Source of the DNA: Balaenoptera acutorostrata
Lineage: Eukaryota; Chordata; Mammalia; Artiodactyla; Balaenopteridae
Reading direction: 5' to 3'
Length of the DNA stretch: 64,000 nt
Assembly: GCF_949987535.1 (NCBI RefSeq)
Contig: NC_080066.1
Coordinates: 91,407,600-91,471,599, forward strand
The notes beneath the pieces were generated by a model, which did not search any database, had not been told where the DNA came from, and saw nothing but the letters and a program-made list of their open reading frames with translations. A program made the position numbers and the translations under genes. Positions 1 to 12,094 of this stretch are shown here, in pieces (the first letter of the stretch is position 1; each line of letters begins with the position of its first letter).

Positions 1-479
1 GGGGGTGGGGACTGTGTGGGTCTCACTACATCTGCATGGGTCGGGATCACATGTACGGGGAGACCCCATATCTGCTCTTTGCCTGCAGAGTTTCTTGTCC
101 CTTTTGAGATTTACAACATCTGAATGAAGAGTGTTGCCCTGATTATCCTGTGGTTCCTTTTCTTCTCTTAATCTTGTCACATTCATATGAGGTCAGGCAT
201 GTTTGAGTGGGTTGCTGCTCTGTGTTCTGGTGAGTGACAACCCTTGGTGGTATCATATTAATATCATAGCATATATTATATCAAATCTATGGGGGTCACC
301 ACTGCCTGAGTCCCCCTGGACAGAGGTCAGGTGAGCACAGACTAGCCCCCCCTAAGAATGGTCTCCCACGTGCTCTGTGAGGGTACCGTGATGGCCCCTA
401 AGGTAGGGGACTGTGTCTGGGCCTCTGACATTTGTGACGAAGGGGAGTCGAAATGGAATCTCAGTTAACAAGACATTAT
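1..479. other. Unassigned GC-rich DNA
   Basis: No repeat family, exon or long reading frame is recognised here. The DNA is G/T-rich at the left edge (runs such as gggggtgggg) with ordinary mixed composition after that. Confidence 0.4.
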
Positions 480-700
480 TTTAAGAATTTATTTTAAGTG
501 AAATAAAACACACGTCACATACCCTTTACCATCATCACCATTTTAAGTGCACGTTTCTGAGGCATCAGATATATTCACTTTCTCGTGGAGCCATCACCAC
601 CATCCCTAGAACTTTTCATCTTGCAAAACCAAAATTCCACAACCATGAAAGTCTCATTCCCCATTCCCTCCCACTGCCCCTGGCACCGATATCCACTTCA
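480..700 (-). repeat. Old L1 3'-end fragment
   Basis: The stretch with 'ccatcaccaccatcc', 'agaacttttcatcttgcaaa' and 'cccctggcacc' resembles the 3' region of old mammalian L1 (L1M-type) elements, here in antisense orientation. The assignment is by memory of the consensus. No reading frame survives. The small frame at 585-815 is a by-product of this repeat. Confidence 0.5.
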
Positions 701-1369
701 GTCCCTGAGTTGTCGACTCCAGGGCACCCACTGGAGTGGAATACTGCAGTGTTTGCTGACGGGTCATTTTGGAAGAGCTGACTTTCAGTCTGAAGTTCTG
801 CCTGTTTGCATCTGAAGAATCTGCATTTAAGGAGAGGGTGTATGAGGAAGGGGGTGTATGCGGGACAAAGGTGAACGGGGTGCAGGTGAGTCAGGACCTG
901 ACCAGCTGCCTTTTGGGTCCTCTGGTCCCATCTCTTGGTCTGTGCCTCATCTGCATCATCACTGTCCCCGCTGGCACCGCTGGGGTGTTGTTGTCTGAGT
1001 GAGATTCCCCTGGTGCCCCTGCTCTCCTCCCCTCCTCCTGCTGGTTGGGGAGGGAACTGCTTGCTGTGTGGTCTCTATTCCTGAGGCATGAAGGACCCTG
1101 TAGCATGGACCTGCAGAGTGTGGGGTGTGGCCCCAAGAGCATGAGGTCCACATAGGACACAACATCGGGGCGTGACAAGTGCTAGGGCTGCCTCATCACT
1201 GATAGGGAATGTTGCCCAGATCCTGCTTGGGAAGGCGTGGTGGGTGGCCTGGGACCCTAGAGGCCCCATTCCTATACTGGAGCTTGGAGAGTGCATCCCC
1301 ATGGGCTCCAGATTCACCCCATATCTCAGCCATATCCCTCTGTCCTGTCTTTGAACTCAGGAAAACGAG
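701..1369. other. Unassigned GC-rich DNA left of the NUMT
   Basis: Several overlapping short open frames occur on both strands, which is what GC-rich DNA gives by chance. No domain, splice pattern or repeat is recognised. This is the left flank of the mitochondrial insertion. Confidence 0.4.
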
Positions 1370-1793
1370 CTCTCTTGTCCACAACATAGGCCTGGTCCTG
1401 TTGGTATTAAGATTCTTTAAGTTAGGCATCGTGGGATAGCAGCTCTTTTTAGGTCTGAGAAGGAACAGCTCAGGAGTGTACAACAATTTCAGATGAAACT
1501 AATATTCGATGACTATCTCTAACTACTCGGTTGTTGACTTCTATTAGTCATTATTCTCCTGGTTTTAGCTCTGATGTGGGGATTACAGAGGAGTCAACAT
1601 TTAAATCTTCATAATCTGTGTATTTGTAGTTTCAGTATCATTACTGACCCATAGTTTTTATGGTTTCGGAAGAGTTATTGATTTTATGTATCATGTAAAG
1701 GATTCACAATGATGATAGGGCAATTAAGATTACAATAATGGCTGGTAAATTGTTCAAATTTTCTCTACCTGTGCATCTATTGTATGTATCTCA
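1370..1793 (-). pseudogene. MT-CO2-like pseudogene: COX2 fragment in NUMT (about codons 56-197)
   Basis: Cytochrome c oxidase subunit II fragment. Minus-strand translation under the mitochondrial code shows recognisable pieces such as TSTMDAQ-like and IPTSELKPGE-like segments and the region around RPGLYYGQ. Stops and indels break it. The first ~55 codons (about 170 bp) are missing: the sequence passes straight from codon ~56 into tRNA-Asp, so a deletion lies near 1795. The 3' part beyond codon ~197 lies outside the insertion. Confidence 0.88.
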
Positions 1794-1797
1794 ATCC

Positions 1798-1864
1798 TGC
1801 ATACAGGATTTTAGCCTATGATTTAACTTTGACAAAGTGACATCACTTTTTACTTTTATCTCAT
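1798..1864 (-). pseudogene. mitochondrial tRNA-Asp relic
   Basis: It lies between the COX2 fragment and tRNA-Ser(UCN), where tRNA-Asp is expected. The T-arm and anticodon region 'tttaactttgacaaag' is conserved in antisense. It is degenerate toward the 1798 end, next to the COX2 deletion. Confidence 0.7.
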
Positions 1865-1869
1865 TTATT

Positions 1870-1931
1870 GAGAAAGACATAATTGTTATGGTGTTGGCTT
1901 GAAATTGGTTGAAAAGGACTTGAGTCCTTCC

Positions 1932-1936
<5 letters not shown>
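1870..1936 (+). pseudogene. mitochondrial tRNA-Ser(UCN) relic
   Basis: Plus-strand 'gagaaagac..ttatggtgttggcttgaaa' matches the vertebrate mitochondrial tRNA-Ser(UCN), including the TGA anticodon. It overlaps the 3' end of COX1 on the other strand by a few bases, as in real mtDNA. The T-arm side is altered ('aaaggacttgagtcctt'). Confidence 0.85.
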
Positions 1937-3819
<1,883 letters not shown>

Positions 3820-3820
3820 A

Positions 3821-3887
3821 GGTAAAATGACTGAGCTAGCATTCGACTGTAAACCTAAAGACAGATATTGAGCCCTCTTTCTGGCAA
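3821..3887 (+). pseudogene. mitochondrial tRNA-Tyr relic
   Basis: 'ggtaaaatgactgagctagc' followed by 'gactgtaaacctaaagacag' matches tRNA-Tyr with anticodon GTA. It lies directly beside the COX1 start on the opposite strand, as in mammalian mtDNA. Confidence 0.9.
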
Positions 3888-3953
3888 ACCCTGTGGTGAA
3901 TCAACAAATTGAATTGTAACTTGAGAGAAGCAGCTTCAATTCTGCCTGTGATT
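3887..3953 (+). pseudogene. mitochondrial tRNA-Cys relic
   Basis: The position and 'gtggtgaatcaac..agaagcagc' fit tRNA-Cys. The anticodon loop reads 'attgtaac' where GCA is expected, so the anticodon appears mutated to GTA. Confidence 0.75.
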
Positions 3954-4007
3954 TTCCTGCCTTTTTTTTCTTTTTTCTTTCTCAAAGGCAGGAGAAGTAG
4001 ATTGAAG
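3953..4007. pseudogene. relic of mitochondrial light-strand origin (OL)
   Basis: Between tRNA-Cys and tRNA-Asn lies a pyrimidine run followed by 'aggcaggagaag', as in the OL stem-loop of mammals. The stem is no longer symmetrical and the loop is expanded by T/C runs. Confidence 0.7.
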
Positions 4008-4070
4008 CCAGTTGACTAGAGGATTTGCCTGTTAACTAAAATTTCCTGGGGTTAAAACTCATCAATCTCG
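3998..4070 (+). pseudogene. mitochondrial tRNA-Asn relic
   Basis: 'tagattgaagccagttgac' and 'ctgttaactaaaatttc' match tRNA-Asn with anticodon GTT. The acceptor end 'atcaatctcg' is nearly intact. Confidence 0.88.
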
Positions 4071-4072
4071 TT

Positions 4073-4140
4073 AGGATTTAGCTTAATTACAATGTTTGCT
4101 TTGCATTCAATTGATGTAGGATAAAGTCCTGCAGTCCTTA
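4073..4140 (+). pseudogene. mitochondrial tRNA-Ala relic
   Basis: 'aggatttagcttaattac' and 'tttgcattcaattgatgta' match tRNA-Ala with anticodon TGC. It ends in 'tgcagtcctta', complementary to the start of the acceptor stem. Confidence 0.9.
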
Positions 4141-4144
4141 TTTT

Positions 4145-4212
4145 TAGAAATTAAGCAAATTGTACTTGTTTAGGGTTTTGAAAGCTCTTGGTCTGAACTA
4201 ACCTAAATTCCT
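4145..4212 (-). pseudogene. mitochondrial tRNA-Trp relic
   Basis: The antisense match 'agaaattaag..ttgtacttg' plus 'agctcttggtctgaac' corresponds to tRNA-Trp, with the TCA anticodon visible in antisense. It immediately follows the ND2 stop codon, as in mtDNA. Confidence 0.88.
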
Positions 4213-5215
4213 AGTCCAGCACTGATAGAATGGGGGTTATGGGTAGTAATCATGTGGCTATTATGATTAGTAATGATAGGAAGGTTATTTGTTTTGTATG
4301 TTCAAATTGTTGTATTTTTGTGTTGTTTATTGAAGGGAATATAGTTAGTGATGTGGAGTATGTTAGCTGCAAGTAGAAATATATGCTGAGGACTGCTGTG
4401 ATGGCTATTAGTGTTGGTAGAATGATGTTATCATTTTTGTTATCTCTTGGATAATTATTCATTTGGGTCAAAACCCTGATAATGGTGGGCGACCTCCTAA
4501 TGACACTATAAAGCTGAGGATAAGGATCCTGATGGGAGGTGTTTTATCTCATGTGTGTGATAATGATACTCTTGTAGTACATGATCTGGGTATTAATAGG
4601 AAGAAGATAGTGTTGTTATGATATAAATTAGTATGTTTAGGATTGTTATAATTGGAATATACATTATAACAGCTGTTATTCATCCTATATGGGCAATTGA
4701 TGAGGAGGGTGTAATTTTTCCAGGTGAGTATGGCTAAGTTTGCCTCAACGTCCAACTATGATTTATAATATCACTATGATTAACAGTATGTTTAGGTTGA
4801 TGGATGGTAACATGTGGTATAAAACTGATAGGGGTGCAATTTTGTCATGTTGATAGCATCAGGCCTGCTGTTCATGGAATGCCTTGAGTTACTTTGGGCA
4901 CTCAGAAGTGAAATGGGGAAAATCCTACTTTTGTGACAAGGACGATTTTCATGATAGTGGATGCTGCTGGATTAAAGATTTTTGTAATTCATTGTGTTCT
5001 TTGACCAGAGTATATTAGATTAATGATAATAGCCATATAAGTAGTATTGATGTGGTGGATTGTTTTAGAAAATATTTGTTGGATGCTTCTGTAGCTTATG
5101 GGTTCATGTTTTTTATTAGAATGCAGATACCATTAACCAGTGTGAGCTTGTTACTACAATTATATTTCCTGAGATAATGGTCAGTAGAATGATAGTAAAA
5201 ACAATGAGAGTTTAA
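4211..5215 (-). pseudogene. MT-ND2-like pseudogene: ND2 pseudogene (NUMT)
   Basis: NADH dehydrogenase subunit 2 copy. A frame at 4250-4471 encodes a C-terminal portion with the ND2-typical '..NDNIILPTLIAITAVLS..' and 'LTYSTSLTIFPS' segments. A second frame at 4549-4755 covers part of the middle. The stop codon TAG at 4211-4213 is conserved, and the start is near 5213-5215. The length is about 1005 bp against ~1044 for the gene, with frameshifts between the surviving segments. Confidence 0.92.
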
Positions 5216-5284
5216 TAGTACAGGAAGGATATACAACAATATTTTGGGAGTATGGGCCTTGAAGCTTTCTTAGAGAACCTTACT
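5216..5284 (-). pseudogene. mitochondrial tRNA-Met relic
   Basis: The antisense sequence 'tagtacaggaaggatata' and 'gagtatgggcctt' fits tRNA-Met with its CAT anticodon, directly upstream of the ND2 start. Confidence 0.88.
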
Positions 5285-5355
5285 ATATAGCATGTGGTGT
5301 AATGTGGTAGCATGGAGAATGTAAAATTCTTAGGAATAAGTTCAATTCCAGGAAT
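5284..5355 (+). pseudogene. mitochondrial tRNA-Gln relic
   Basis: 'gtggtgtaatgtggtagcat', 'ggagaatg' and 'ttcttaggaataagttcaat' match tRNA-Gln on its usual opposite strand. The anticodon loop is altered. Confidence 0.8.
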
Positions 5356-5417
5356 AAGAGCATTTAAACCTCTATCATTTACTCTATCAAAGTAACTGTT
5401 TTGTCAGACGTATTTCT
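5350..5417 (-). pseudogene. mitochondrial tRNA-Ile relic
   Basis: The antisense 'tttaaacctctatcattt' and 'actctatcaaagtaac' match tRNA-Ile, including the GAT anticodon. It overlaps the end of tRNA-Gln as in mtDNA. Confidence 0.88.
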
Positions 5418-6358
5418 TAAGTTTGTGGTGGGTTGCCTGGTATGATGACAGGTAGTGAAAACTCTCATATACATAGGGCTAATGTTAGTAATAAAAAAAT
5501 TTTTATAAGAGATGTATACGTTGATCATATCAAAACTGTGGGTAGGATGCTCGAATTCATAGAAAGGAGATTGTTAGATGTGTTTTAATGATGACTTGGG
5601 CTGTATATAATTTTGGCATTTAGGGATTGTCAAATGATCCTATAAATAGAATGTTGTGGAAATGTTTATTATAAGGAAATTGACATATTCTCTAGGAAGG
5701 ACGGGGTGAATGGGCCTGCTACATTTTCTACATTGAAGCCAAATACAGGTTTTGATTCTACTTCTGTTAAATCAAGTGGGGCTTCGTTGGATTTCTGCTA
5801 CTGCAGAGATAATCAAATTCTGGGTAGGAGTCAGGAGAAAATTAGTTATAGGTGTTTTTGTGTAATAAATACTGTTGAAAGTGTAAGTGATCCATTTATC
5901 AGTAAGACTGAGAATAGAATAACTGTTACATTACTTCATATGAGATTGTCTGTGCTACTGTCCCTAGAGCTCCAGTGAGTGAGTATTTTGAATCTGAAGC
6001 TCATCTAGATCAGAGGATGGAATAAATGGCTAGGCTTGATATGGCTAATATAAATAGTATGCCTACATTTACATTAATTAGTGGATAAGATATGGGAAGA
6101 GGAATTAATGTTGTGAGAGCCACGGTTAAGGCTAGCATTGGGGCAGTAATATATAAATTGATGATGTTGATGGTCATGGTGGTTCTTTAATAAATAATTT
6201 GAATGCCTCAGCAATGGGTTGTAATAATCCATAGGGGCTGATGATTTTGGGCCTTTTCTGGATTTGTATATAGCCTAGGATTCTCCATTTAGTTAATATG
6301 AGGAATGCTATGGTGAATTAAATTGGGTAATTTGTGAAAGAATTTTGATTATAAACAT
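5418..6358 (-). pseudogene. MT-ND1-like pseudogene: ND1 pseudogene (NUMT)
   Basis: NADH dehydrogenase subunit 1 copy. The start codon is the antisense 'cat' at 6356-6358. Upstream coding pieces match the ND1 N-terminal half, including a degenerate YGLLQP-type segment near 6220-6240. About 941 bp remain against ~956 for the gene. Several stops and indels interrupt it. The plus-strand frame 5706-5978 is a shadow. Confidence 0.9.
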
Positions 6359-6360
6359 AT

Positions 6361-6435
6361 TCTTAGGAAGAGGACTTGAACAACTGCAGATAAAGGTTTC
6401 AGTTTTACATAATTACCGGGTTCTGCCACCGTAAC
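6361..6435 (-). pseudogene. mitochondrial tRNA-Leu(UUR) relic
   Basis: The antisense 'ggaagaggacttgaac' and 'aattaccgggttctgcca' match tRNA-Leu(UUR). The segment also contains the region that in mtDNA binds the rRNA transcription terminator. Confidence 0.9.
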
Positions 6436-6840
6436 AAACCCTGTTCTACAGTAGGGTATGTATAAATTAATTGAATGTAAATTATATCATCATTTAGTTT
6501 GAAGACATTTTGTAAAGTAAGCCCTATTTCTCTTGTCCTTTCCTACTGGGAGAAATCTATAATAGACAGAAACCAACCAGGATGACCCAGTCTGAACTCA
6601 GATCACGTGGGACTTTAATCATTGAACAAATAGACCATTAATAGCAGTTATAACATTGAAATATTCTAATCTAGCATGAAGGTCATAAACCGTATTGTCG
6701 ATATGAACTCTAGAATACGATTACACTGTTATCCCTAGTCTAACTTGTTCCATTGATCAGTGTTTTAGAACAACAGGTGATAAAGCATTTTGACTAGCTG
6801 GTCTAAATTTTAATCATTCAGAAGTGGTTTTATTCTCCAA
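6436..6840 (-). pseudogene. MT-RNR2-like pseudogene: 16S rRNA 3' end (NUMT)
   Basis: The antisense 16S sequence is recognised from 'gattacactgttatcccta' and 'taacttgttccattgatca', the peptidyl-transferase-side domain, and from 'aaaccctgttct' at the 3' end. It breaks off near 6840 at the A-rich junction with a SINE, so only about 0.4 kb of the ~1.57-kb gene is present. Confidence 0.92.
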
Positions 6841-7024
6841 AAAATAAATGGCGCACGGGCTCAAAGCGCACCAGCTTCAGTAGTTGTGGTGCATAGGCTC
6901 AGTAGTTGCAGCTCACTGGTTTAGTTGCTCCGTGGCACGTGGGATCTTCCCGGACCAGGGATCAAACCCATGTCCCCTGCATTGGCAGGCGAATTCTTAA
7001 CCACTGCGTCACCAGGGAAGTCCC
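6841..7024 (-). mobile_element. 5' half of a CHR-type SINE at the NUMT edge
   Basis: Read on the minus strand, it has the SINE head ('gggacttccctggtgacgca') and the first ~180 bp of the body, then stops without the second half or tail. The inner end coincides with the last recognisable 16S bases. Confidence 0.9.
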
Positions 7025-7488
<464 letters not shown>

Positions 7489-8155
7489 CTGAAATTAAAA
7501 GTACACATGCCATGTGGCCACGGGAAGAGTTCATAATATGACCCAAGAAGAAAACAACAAGTTAAGAGAACTGGTTTTAATTTAGAAGAGTGTTTTGAAT
7601 TATCCACTAATATATATATATATATTTACAAAGTAACATTCTCTACCTTATTTCTAACTACAAGAAAAGAGTATGGCATGTGATCCACAAAACCAGTATA
7701 GAGACTACACTTTTCTGGAAAAGAAATGATAAAATGATGGTTTCAACACAGGCATATGCATTTTTTGAGTGTTTTATTTATGTCAAACTGGATAAAATGT
7801 GTGTATTTCTCAGACAGAAAAGACATGTCGAGGTAGAAATGTACATTTCAACTATTCATGGGTACAGAAGTACACTGGGGAGATTGTAAAATTGCAGATT
7901 GTGATTCAGTAGGTCTGGTGGGGCTGAATTCCATTTTTTTAACAAGCGCATTTTTAACTAATGATGCCAGTCTCTGATTCATTAACCACAATTGTGAATA
8001 GAGAGATAATAAGGAAAGGTAAAAATTCATATTTAACTTTGAACTTAAAGTGTTTTATGGATTTTACACATTTAATAGTATAGTAAGCACAACAGCAACA
8101 ATCATTTTTGAATATTTACTATAGACTGTGTATCTTTCTAACTTTTTGTGTAGGA
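7489..8155. other. AT-rich DNA between the KRAB exon and the CpG-rich block
   Basis: It contains a short (TA)n tract around 7611-7625 and otherwise shows nothing recognised. If the KRAB relic had a promoter in the CpG-rich block, this would be its intron. Confidence 0.4.
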
Positions 8156-8159
8156 TTAC

Positions 8160-8850
8160 AGAAAAAAGGCCTGGGCTGCGGTCACAGTGGGCGTGGACCC
8201 CGGGCCGGGCCACCCCTCCAGGACCCCCGTTGAGGCCTTGCGCTCCTGGCGGCTCCCTCCCCCAGCGTCCCCCTCCCTCCCGGAAGGCCTCGGGGCAGAG
8301 CCGTCCCACCCCCTGACCCCAGAATGGAGCCCGCGTTTCCGCAGAGCTGGAACTCCCGGCTCCGGCGGGGTCTCTTCCCTCCGCCGTCACTGAACTGCCC
8401 CGGAGCCCGAGGGGAGGGCGGCCTCACTGAGGCTGCAGGCTCTGGAGGGGCCCCGGCGGCCGAAGCCGCGACAGTCCTGGGGACCGCGCGCCAGGTAAGT
8501 GGACGCGGACCCTCCGCCTGGTTCTGTGCCCGGGCGGCTGCGCAAGACCAGCTTCTGAGGGGCAGGGGTTCGCTGCCACCCGCTGCTGCTGTGTAGAAAG
8601 AGCGGCCAACAGCATCTGGTCCCGGGGAACTTCGGTCCCTCCTCTCGCCCCTGCCCTCGGCCTGGCTCGTAGGGCCTGGGGGGCGTGGGGAGGGGGTCGG
8701 CCTGAGCGTCCTGAGGGGAAACGGGGCAAGGGAGGCGCAGGGTCCGGCTGCAGCGTCAGCACCCCTCCTCCCGACTGCGGGGAAAGCGGCTGAAAACGCA
8801 TCCCCAGGCTCGCAGGCCCCTTGTTCAGCCGAGTGCCTCTGCGCTCCGTC
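8160..8850. promoter_or_regulatory. CpG-rich block, probable CpG-island promoter
   Basis: The block is strongly GC-rich with many CpG dinucleotides in a CpG-poor neighbourhood, with local clusters such as 'ccccgggccgggcc' and 'ccccggcggccgaagccgcg'. It lies about 0.7 kb upstream of the minus-strand KRAB exon, the usual distance for a KRAB zinc-finger gene promoter. On the plus strand a consensus splice donor CAG|GTAAGT occurs at 8492-8500. A frame at 8324-8596 is open across it, but that is expected in such DNA. Which strand it served is not settled. Confidence 0.65.
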
Positions 8851-8900
8851 CTCCCTGAGCTAAAGTACCGGGGGGAGGGGACAGGGCAGGGGAATGGCGC
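8540..8900 (+). repeat. GC-rich duplicated block, copy 1
   Basis: It shares an ordered series of short matches with 11630-12090: a 'gggttcgct' start, 'cccctgccctc', a 'cgcagggtcc'-like segment, then 'ccaggctcgcaggccccttg', 'ttcagccgagtgcctctg' and a final 'ggggagggg'. The copies are diverged and contain indels, so this is an old local duplication. Confidence 0.7.
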
Positions 8901-8904
8901 AGGT

Positions 8905-9980
8905 AATGGGGAACATCAGAAGGTGATTGTTAACTAAGGAAAACCAGCTCTCCCAAGGTGAGGAATGTAGCGCTTTTCTTTGTATGGGAAGATGCAAGAG
9001 TCTGGGCTCACTAAAATCCTTCCTTTGATATGCACCTCAGCTCCCTGGGGCCTGCATTCTGTATTTGCATATCCTGAGTGCCTCAGGGCCCGCCAGCTCA
9101 CATTGGAGGGCTGCAAATGCTGAAGACTGTGACATCCTTTGTTTACTGATATGGCAAGAAATATTCCATTTCTCACAGGCTTGAGGGGCAGACAGTGAAA
9201 AAGAGTCAGAGAATCTCACTCAGCATGTACTTTGGTTTACATATAGACAATATTTATACTTAACTGTGCTAATAGAGGTTCTCAAGTCCAATCAACTTGT
9301 ACTACTGCCCTCTATGTATTAATTTCATCAATATCATAAGATAAATGCCTATAGAATTGACTTAATCCATTTAAATAGGATAATGATTTTTAAAGGAAAC
9401 ATAATAGAAATATAACAACAAAACCTTTACCACTGAAGGCTGGGTCTGGAACAACCTAAATGATGTTCCATTGTTAAAATATTGAAAGATGTACTCAATA
9501 GAAATATCAACAAAAATGACAAATAATAAGGGCAGCAGAATGTTGAAATGTTCTATCTTTATCATTAAGGTGGCAGAAAATCATTTATTAGTAGGCACTG
9601 GGAGCAGAAGATGCCTGATTTTATATCTTTGTCATAATTTGTGCAGTTGTTTCAACAAGTAACTTAAAGACAAAATGGGAAAACAAGGAGGTTTGTGCCT
9701 GAGATCATGTTGATGTGAAACCAGGGTTGGCCACCTTGTGCCAGGTGAGTTAAGTTTACCTGGCAGGTAGACCGCAGAGCTCCTGGGAAGCAAGGGTTGG
9801 AATTTTTCTGCTGGGTGCCCCTTAGGTTCTGGGACTTGACTGATTGTGAGTCATGTTTCGGGAAAGACCTGATCACAGGAAAAGGGTGGGAATAGAGTGA
9901 TTTGGGGAGCAGCTAACAACATTCATCACAGCTCATGGCCTGATTGAATTTTAAAAAAACAGGAAAACAAATGCTTCTTA
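8905..9980. other. Unassigned DNA
   Basis: No exon or repeat family is assigned. One short segment, 'aggcttgaggggcagacagt' at 9178-9197, recurs almost exactly near 11529 (one mismatch). Confidence 0.4.
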
Positions 9981-9984
9981 TGGA

Positions 9985-10115
9985 ATCAGAGAATGTGAGG
10001 GCTGGACAATCTCAGAAAATGAGAAACACCCATCCCATTTTCCAGATGAGGAAACAGAGGCCCAGCAAGCTGAAATCCCTCACCCAAGTTGCACCCGTCT
10101 CTTCTCCACACTACA
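9985..10115 (-). repeat. MIR-like ancient repeat
   Basis: 'cattttccagatgaggaaac' plus 'agaggcccagc' is the antisense of the conserved MIR core and 3' part. It is short and degraded, and a different ancient family carrying the same core is possible. Confidence 0.5.
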
Positions 10116-10319
10116 TGCTTCATGAAAGCAGGACTCTTCCTCTCTTGATCACTGCTGAACCCCTAAAAGGACCAGGAATCTAGCAGCTGCTCCAAAAATT
10201 TTGATTGACTGTAGGAACAATGCTATTTCTTTCTTTCTCACTCTTATTCAGGATTGTGCCAAGAACTCCCCAGGTCGCAATGTAATTCGATAAATGTCAA
10301 TATTAATTGAGTTTTGTTG

Positions 10320-10500
10320 TGATGAGGACTTAGGCTTTGAAGGTAACAGACTTGGTTCAGATCTTGGTTCTGCCACTCAATAGCTGTTTGGCTTTGGGAA
10401 AATTACTAAACCTCTCTGAGCTTACTTCCTCCTTTGTAAAGTGGGGATAAAACTATCTGAGCCAGCAGAGCACCTGCATGAGAGATGTGCACTAAATATT
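10320..10500 (+). repeat. MIR SINE fossil
   Basis: 'ttctgccactcaatagctgt', then 'aaacctctctgagctta' and 'tttgtaaagtggggataa', follow the MIR consensus in order. MIR predates placental mammals. Confidence 0.85.
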
Positions 10501-10578
10501 GGTCTTTCTCACTCTCCCATGCCATCTCTCTGTTCTTCCCAGAGAAGTTGTACAGAAGGATATAGTACTTTTTAAAAA

Positions 10579-10899
10579 AAAAATATTTATTTATTTATTT
10601 ATTTTTGGCTGCGTTGGGTCTTCGTTGCTACGCACGGGCTTTCTCTAGTTGTGGCAAGCGAGGGCTACTCTTTGTTGCAGTGCGCGGGCTTCTCATTGCG
10701 GTGGCTTCCCTTGCTGCGCTTGTTGTGGAGCACCGGCCTTAGGCACGCGGGCTTCAGTAGGTGGCATGCAGGCTCAGTAGTTGTGGCGCATGGGCTTAGC
10801 TGCTCCGCGGCATGTGGGATCTTGCCGGACCAGGGCTCGAACCCATGTCCCCTGCCTTGGCTGGCAGATTCTTAACCACTGTGCCACCAGGGAAGTCCA
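10579..10899 (-). mobile_element. CHR-type SINE with target duplication
   Basis: A full-length antisense copy with an ATTT-rich tail at the left and its head at 10890-10898. It is flanked by 'tatagtactttttaaaaa' at 10561-10578 and 10901-10918, an 18-bp target-site duplication. Confidence 0.96.
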
Positions 10900-10918
10900 A
10901 TATAGTACTTTTTAAAAA

Positions 10919-11525
10919 GGAGTTTTGATTTATTTCAGATAGTATACATTTTTCTTGCAGAAAAGATTATTCCACTATAGAAACATAAACACGCAAAACC
11001 ATTACAAATGCAGTATTCTATGGATTAGATATTATCAGTCACATTTTATAAATAATTGGACAAATGCCAAAGCACTAGCAACTGGGGAGTAAGAGGACTC
11101 AAATCTGGGGTGCCCCCCACCCCAATTTCAATAGCAGGGTGTGTTTTTCAAATCCATGTTTCATCTGGTCTTTGCTTCTCATCCATCCTCTGTGTCTGCC
11201 TTTCTCAAGAAGGCTCAGATCCTCGGCTTTCACACCCTCCCGGCTGGCTGTGCCCCAGCTCCCGGCCTGGAACCTCTGCGTGCCTGGGTGTGCCTGCTCC
11301 CCCTGTGCATCACCAGCTTTGCCAGGGAGCTGCTGTATCGTGCACTGCTTGCTGTGCCCAGAGTACCTGGACCCTTCTGGTACATGAAGTGCACCCTCCT
11401 CACCATGTGTGCAGCCCATCCCCTTACCTTATATCCTGCCTCTAAGCCAGGCTTGGGGGTGACTACAGTGTGCATTCAGCTGTGTGAGGTGCTGGGATCA
11501 AAGTGAAGTTCCCAACTTTTGAAGT
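10919..11525. other. Unassigned DNA
   Basis: Several overlapping open frames of 80-130 codons occur on both strands at 11056-11506. They have no recognised domain and lie in GC-rich DNA, so I do not call a gene. Confidence 0.4.
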
Positions 11526-11539
11526 TACAGGCTTGAGGG

Positions 11540-11632
11540 GCACACAGTGATTTAAAGTCGGGTCACCTGACTTAAAGGGGGGCTGATTGATTTAAAGCTA
11601 GGACATCTGAATTAAAACCTGCGTCTGTCAGC
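11540..11632 (+). repeat. Short degenerate tandem repeat (about 40-bp unit)
   Basis: Two diverged units carry 'gattgatttaaag', a 'gg-ca-ctga' spacer and '-ttaaa'. A related pair occurs at 14080-14162. No family is recognised. Confidence 0.55.
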
Positions 11633-12090
11633 TGCAGGACGAGACCAACTTTGGCGGTGCACGGGTTCGCTCCAAGCCAGCATTGCTGTTCAGGAAGAGC
11701 TTCCAGCAGCGCCTTAGTGCAGGGGGACTTGGTCCGTTGTCTTGCCCCTGCCCTCTGAGGGGGGCCACCTGCTCTTCTGGAGGAGAATCAGGGAGGGGGA
11801 AGTGCAGAGTCCCGCGGCACCACTTGTCTGATGGCAGGAAAAGGGGGGCGGGGCTGTGTGGTGTCCTGGGGCTGGACTCACCAGGTCGACTCACCTCTCA
11901 GCCTTCTAACCTCCCCCCACACACCCCACAAGAGTTTCCAATAATATGTAATTGTGCCTTAGGTTCTCGGTCTTCAAACTCATACCCAGGCTCCCAGATC
12001 CCTTGATTCAGCCAATTCCTCTGTGCTCTTTCTTCTATTAGATACAGTCCCAGAGAGAGGGGCTGGGGGATGGGACTGGAGGGATGCCGG
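11630..12090 (+). repeat. GC-rich duplicated block, copy 2
   Basis: Paralogue of 8540-8900, with the same order of landmarks: 'gggttcgct', 'cttgcccctgccctc', 'gcagagtcccgcgg', 'ccaggctcccagatcccttg', 'attcagccaattcctctg', 'agaggggctggggg'. It has lost many CpGs relative to copy 1 and gained a ~60-bp C-rich insertion around 11900. Confidence 0.7.
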
Positions 12091-12094
12091 CAGC

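Noticed and set aside
4250..4471. 73-codon minus frame as a nuclear gene
   Set aside because: It is the ND2 C-terminal part of the NUMT.
3821..6435. Functional tRNA genes in the mitochondrial cluster
   Set aside because: They sit in a decayed nuclear copy, several have altered anticodons or stems, and they lack nuclear tRNA promoters.
8324..8596. Plus-strand 90-codon frame in the CpG-rich block as a coding exon
   Set aside because: Open frames are expected in such GC-rich DNA. The protein has no recognisable domain, and only a splice donor supports it.
11056..11506. Overlapping frames of 80-130 codons on both strands
   Set aside because: Frames overlap in several phases on both strands with no domain, which is a chance pattern.
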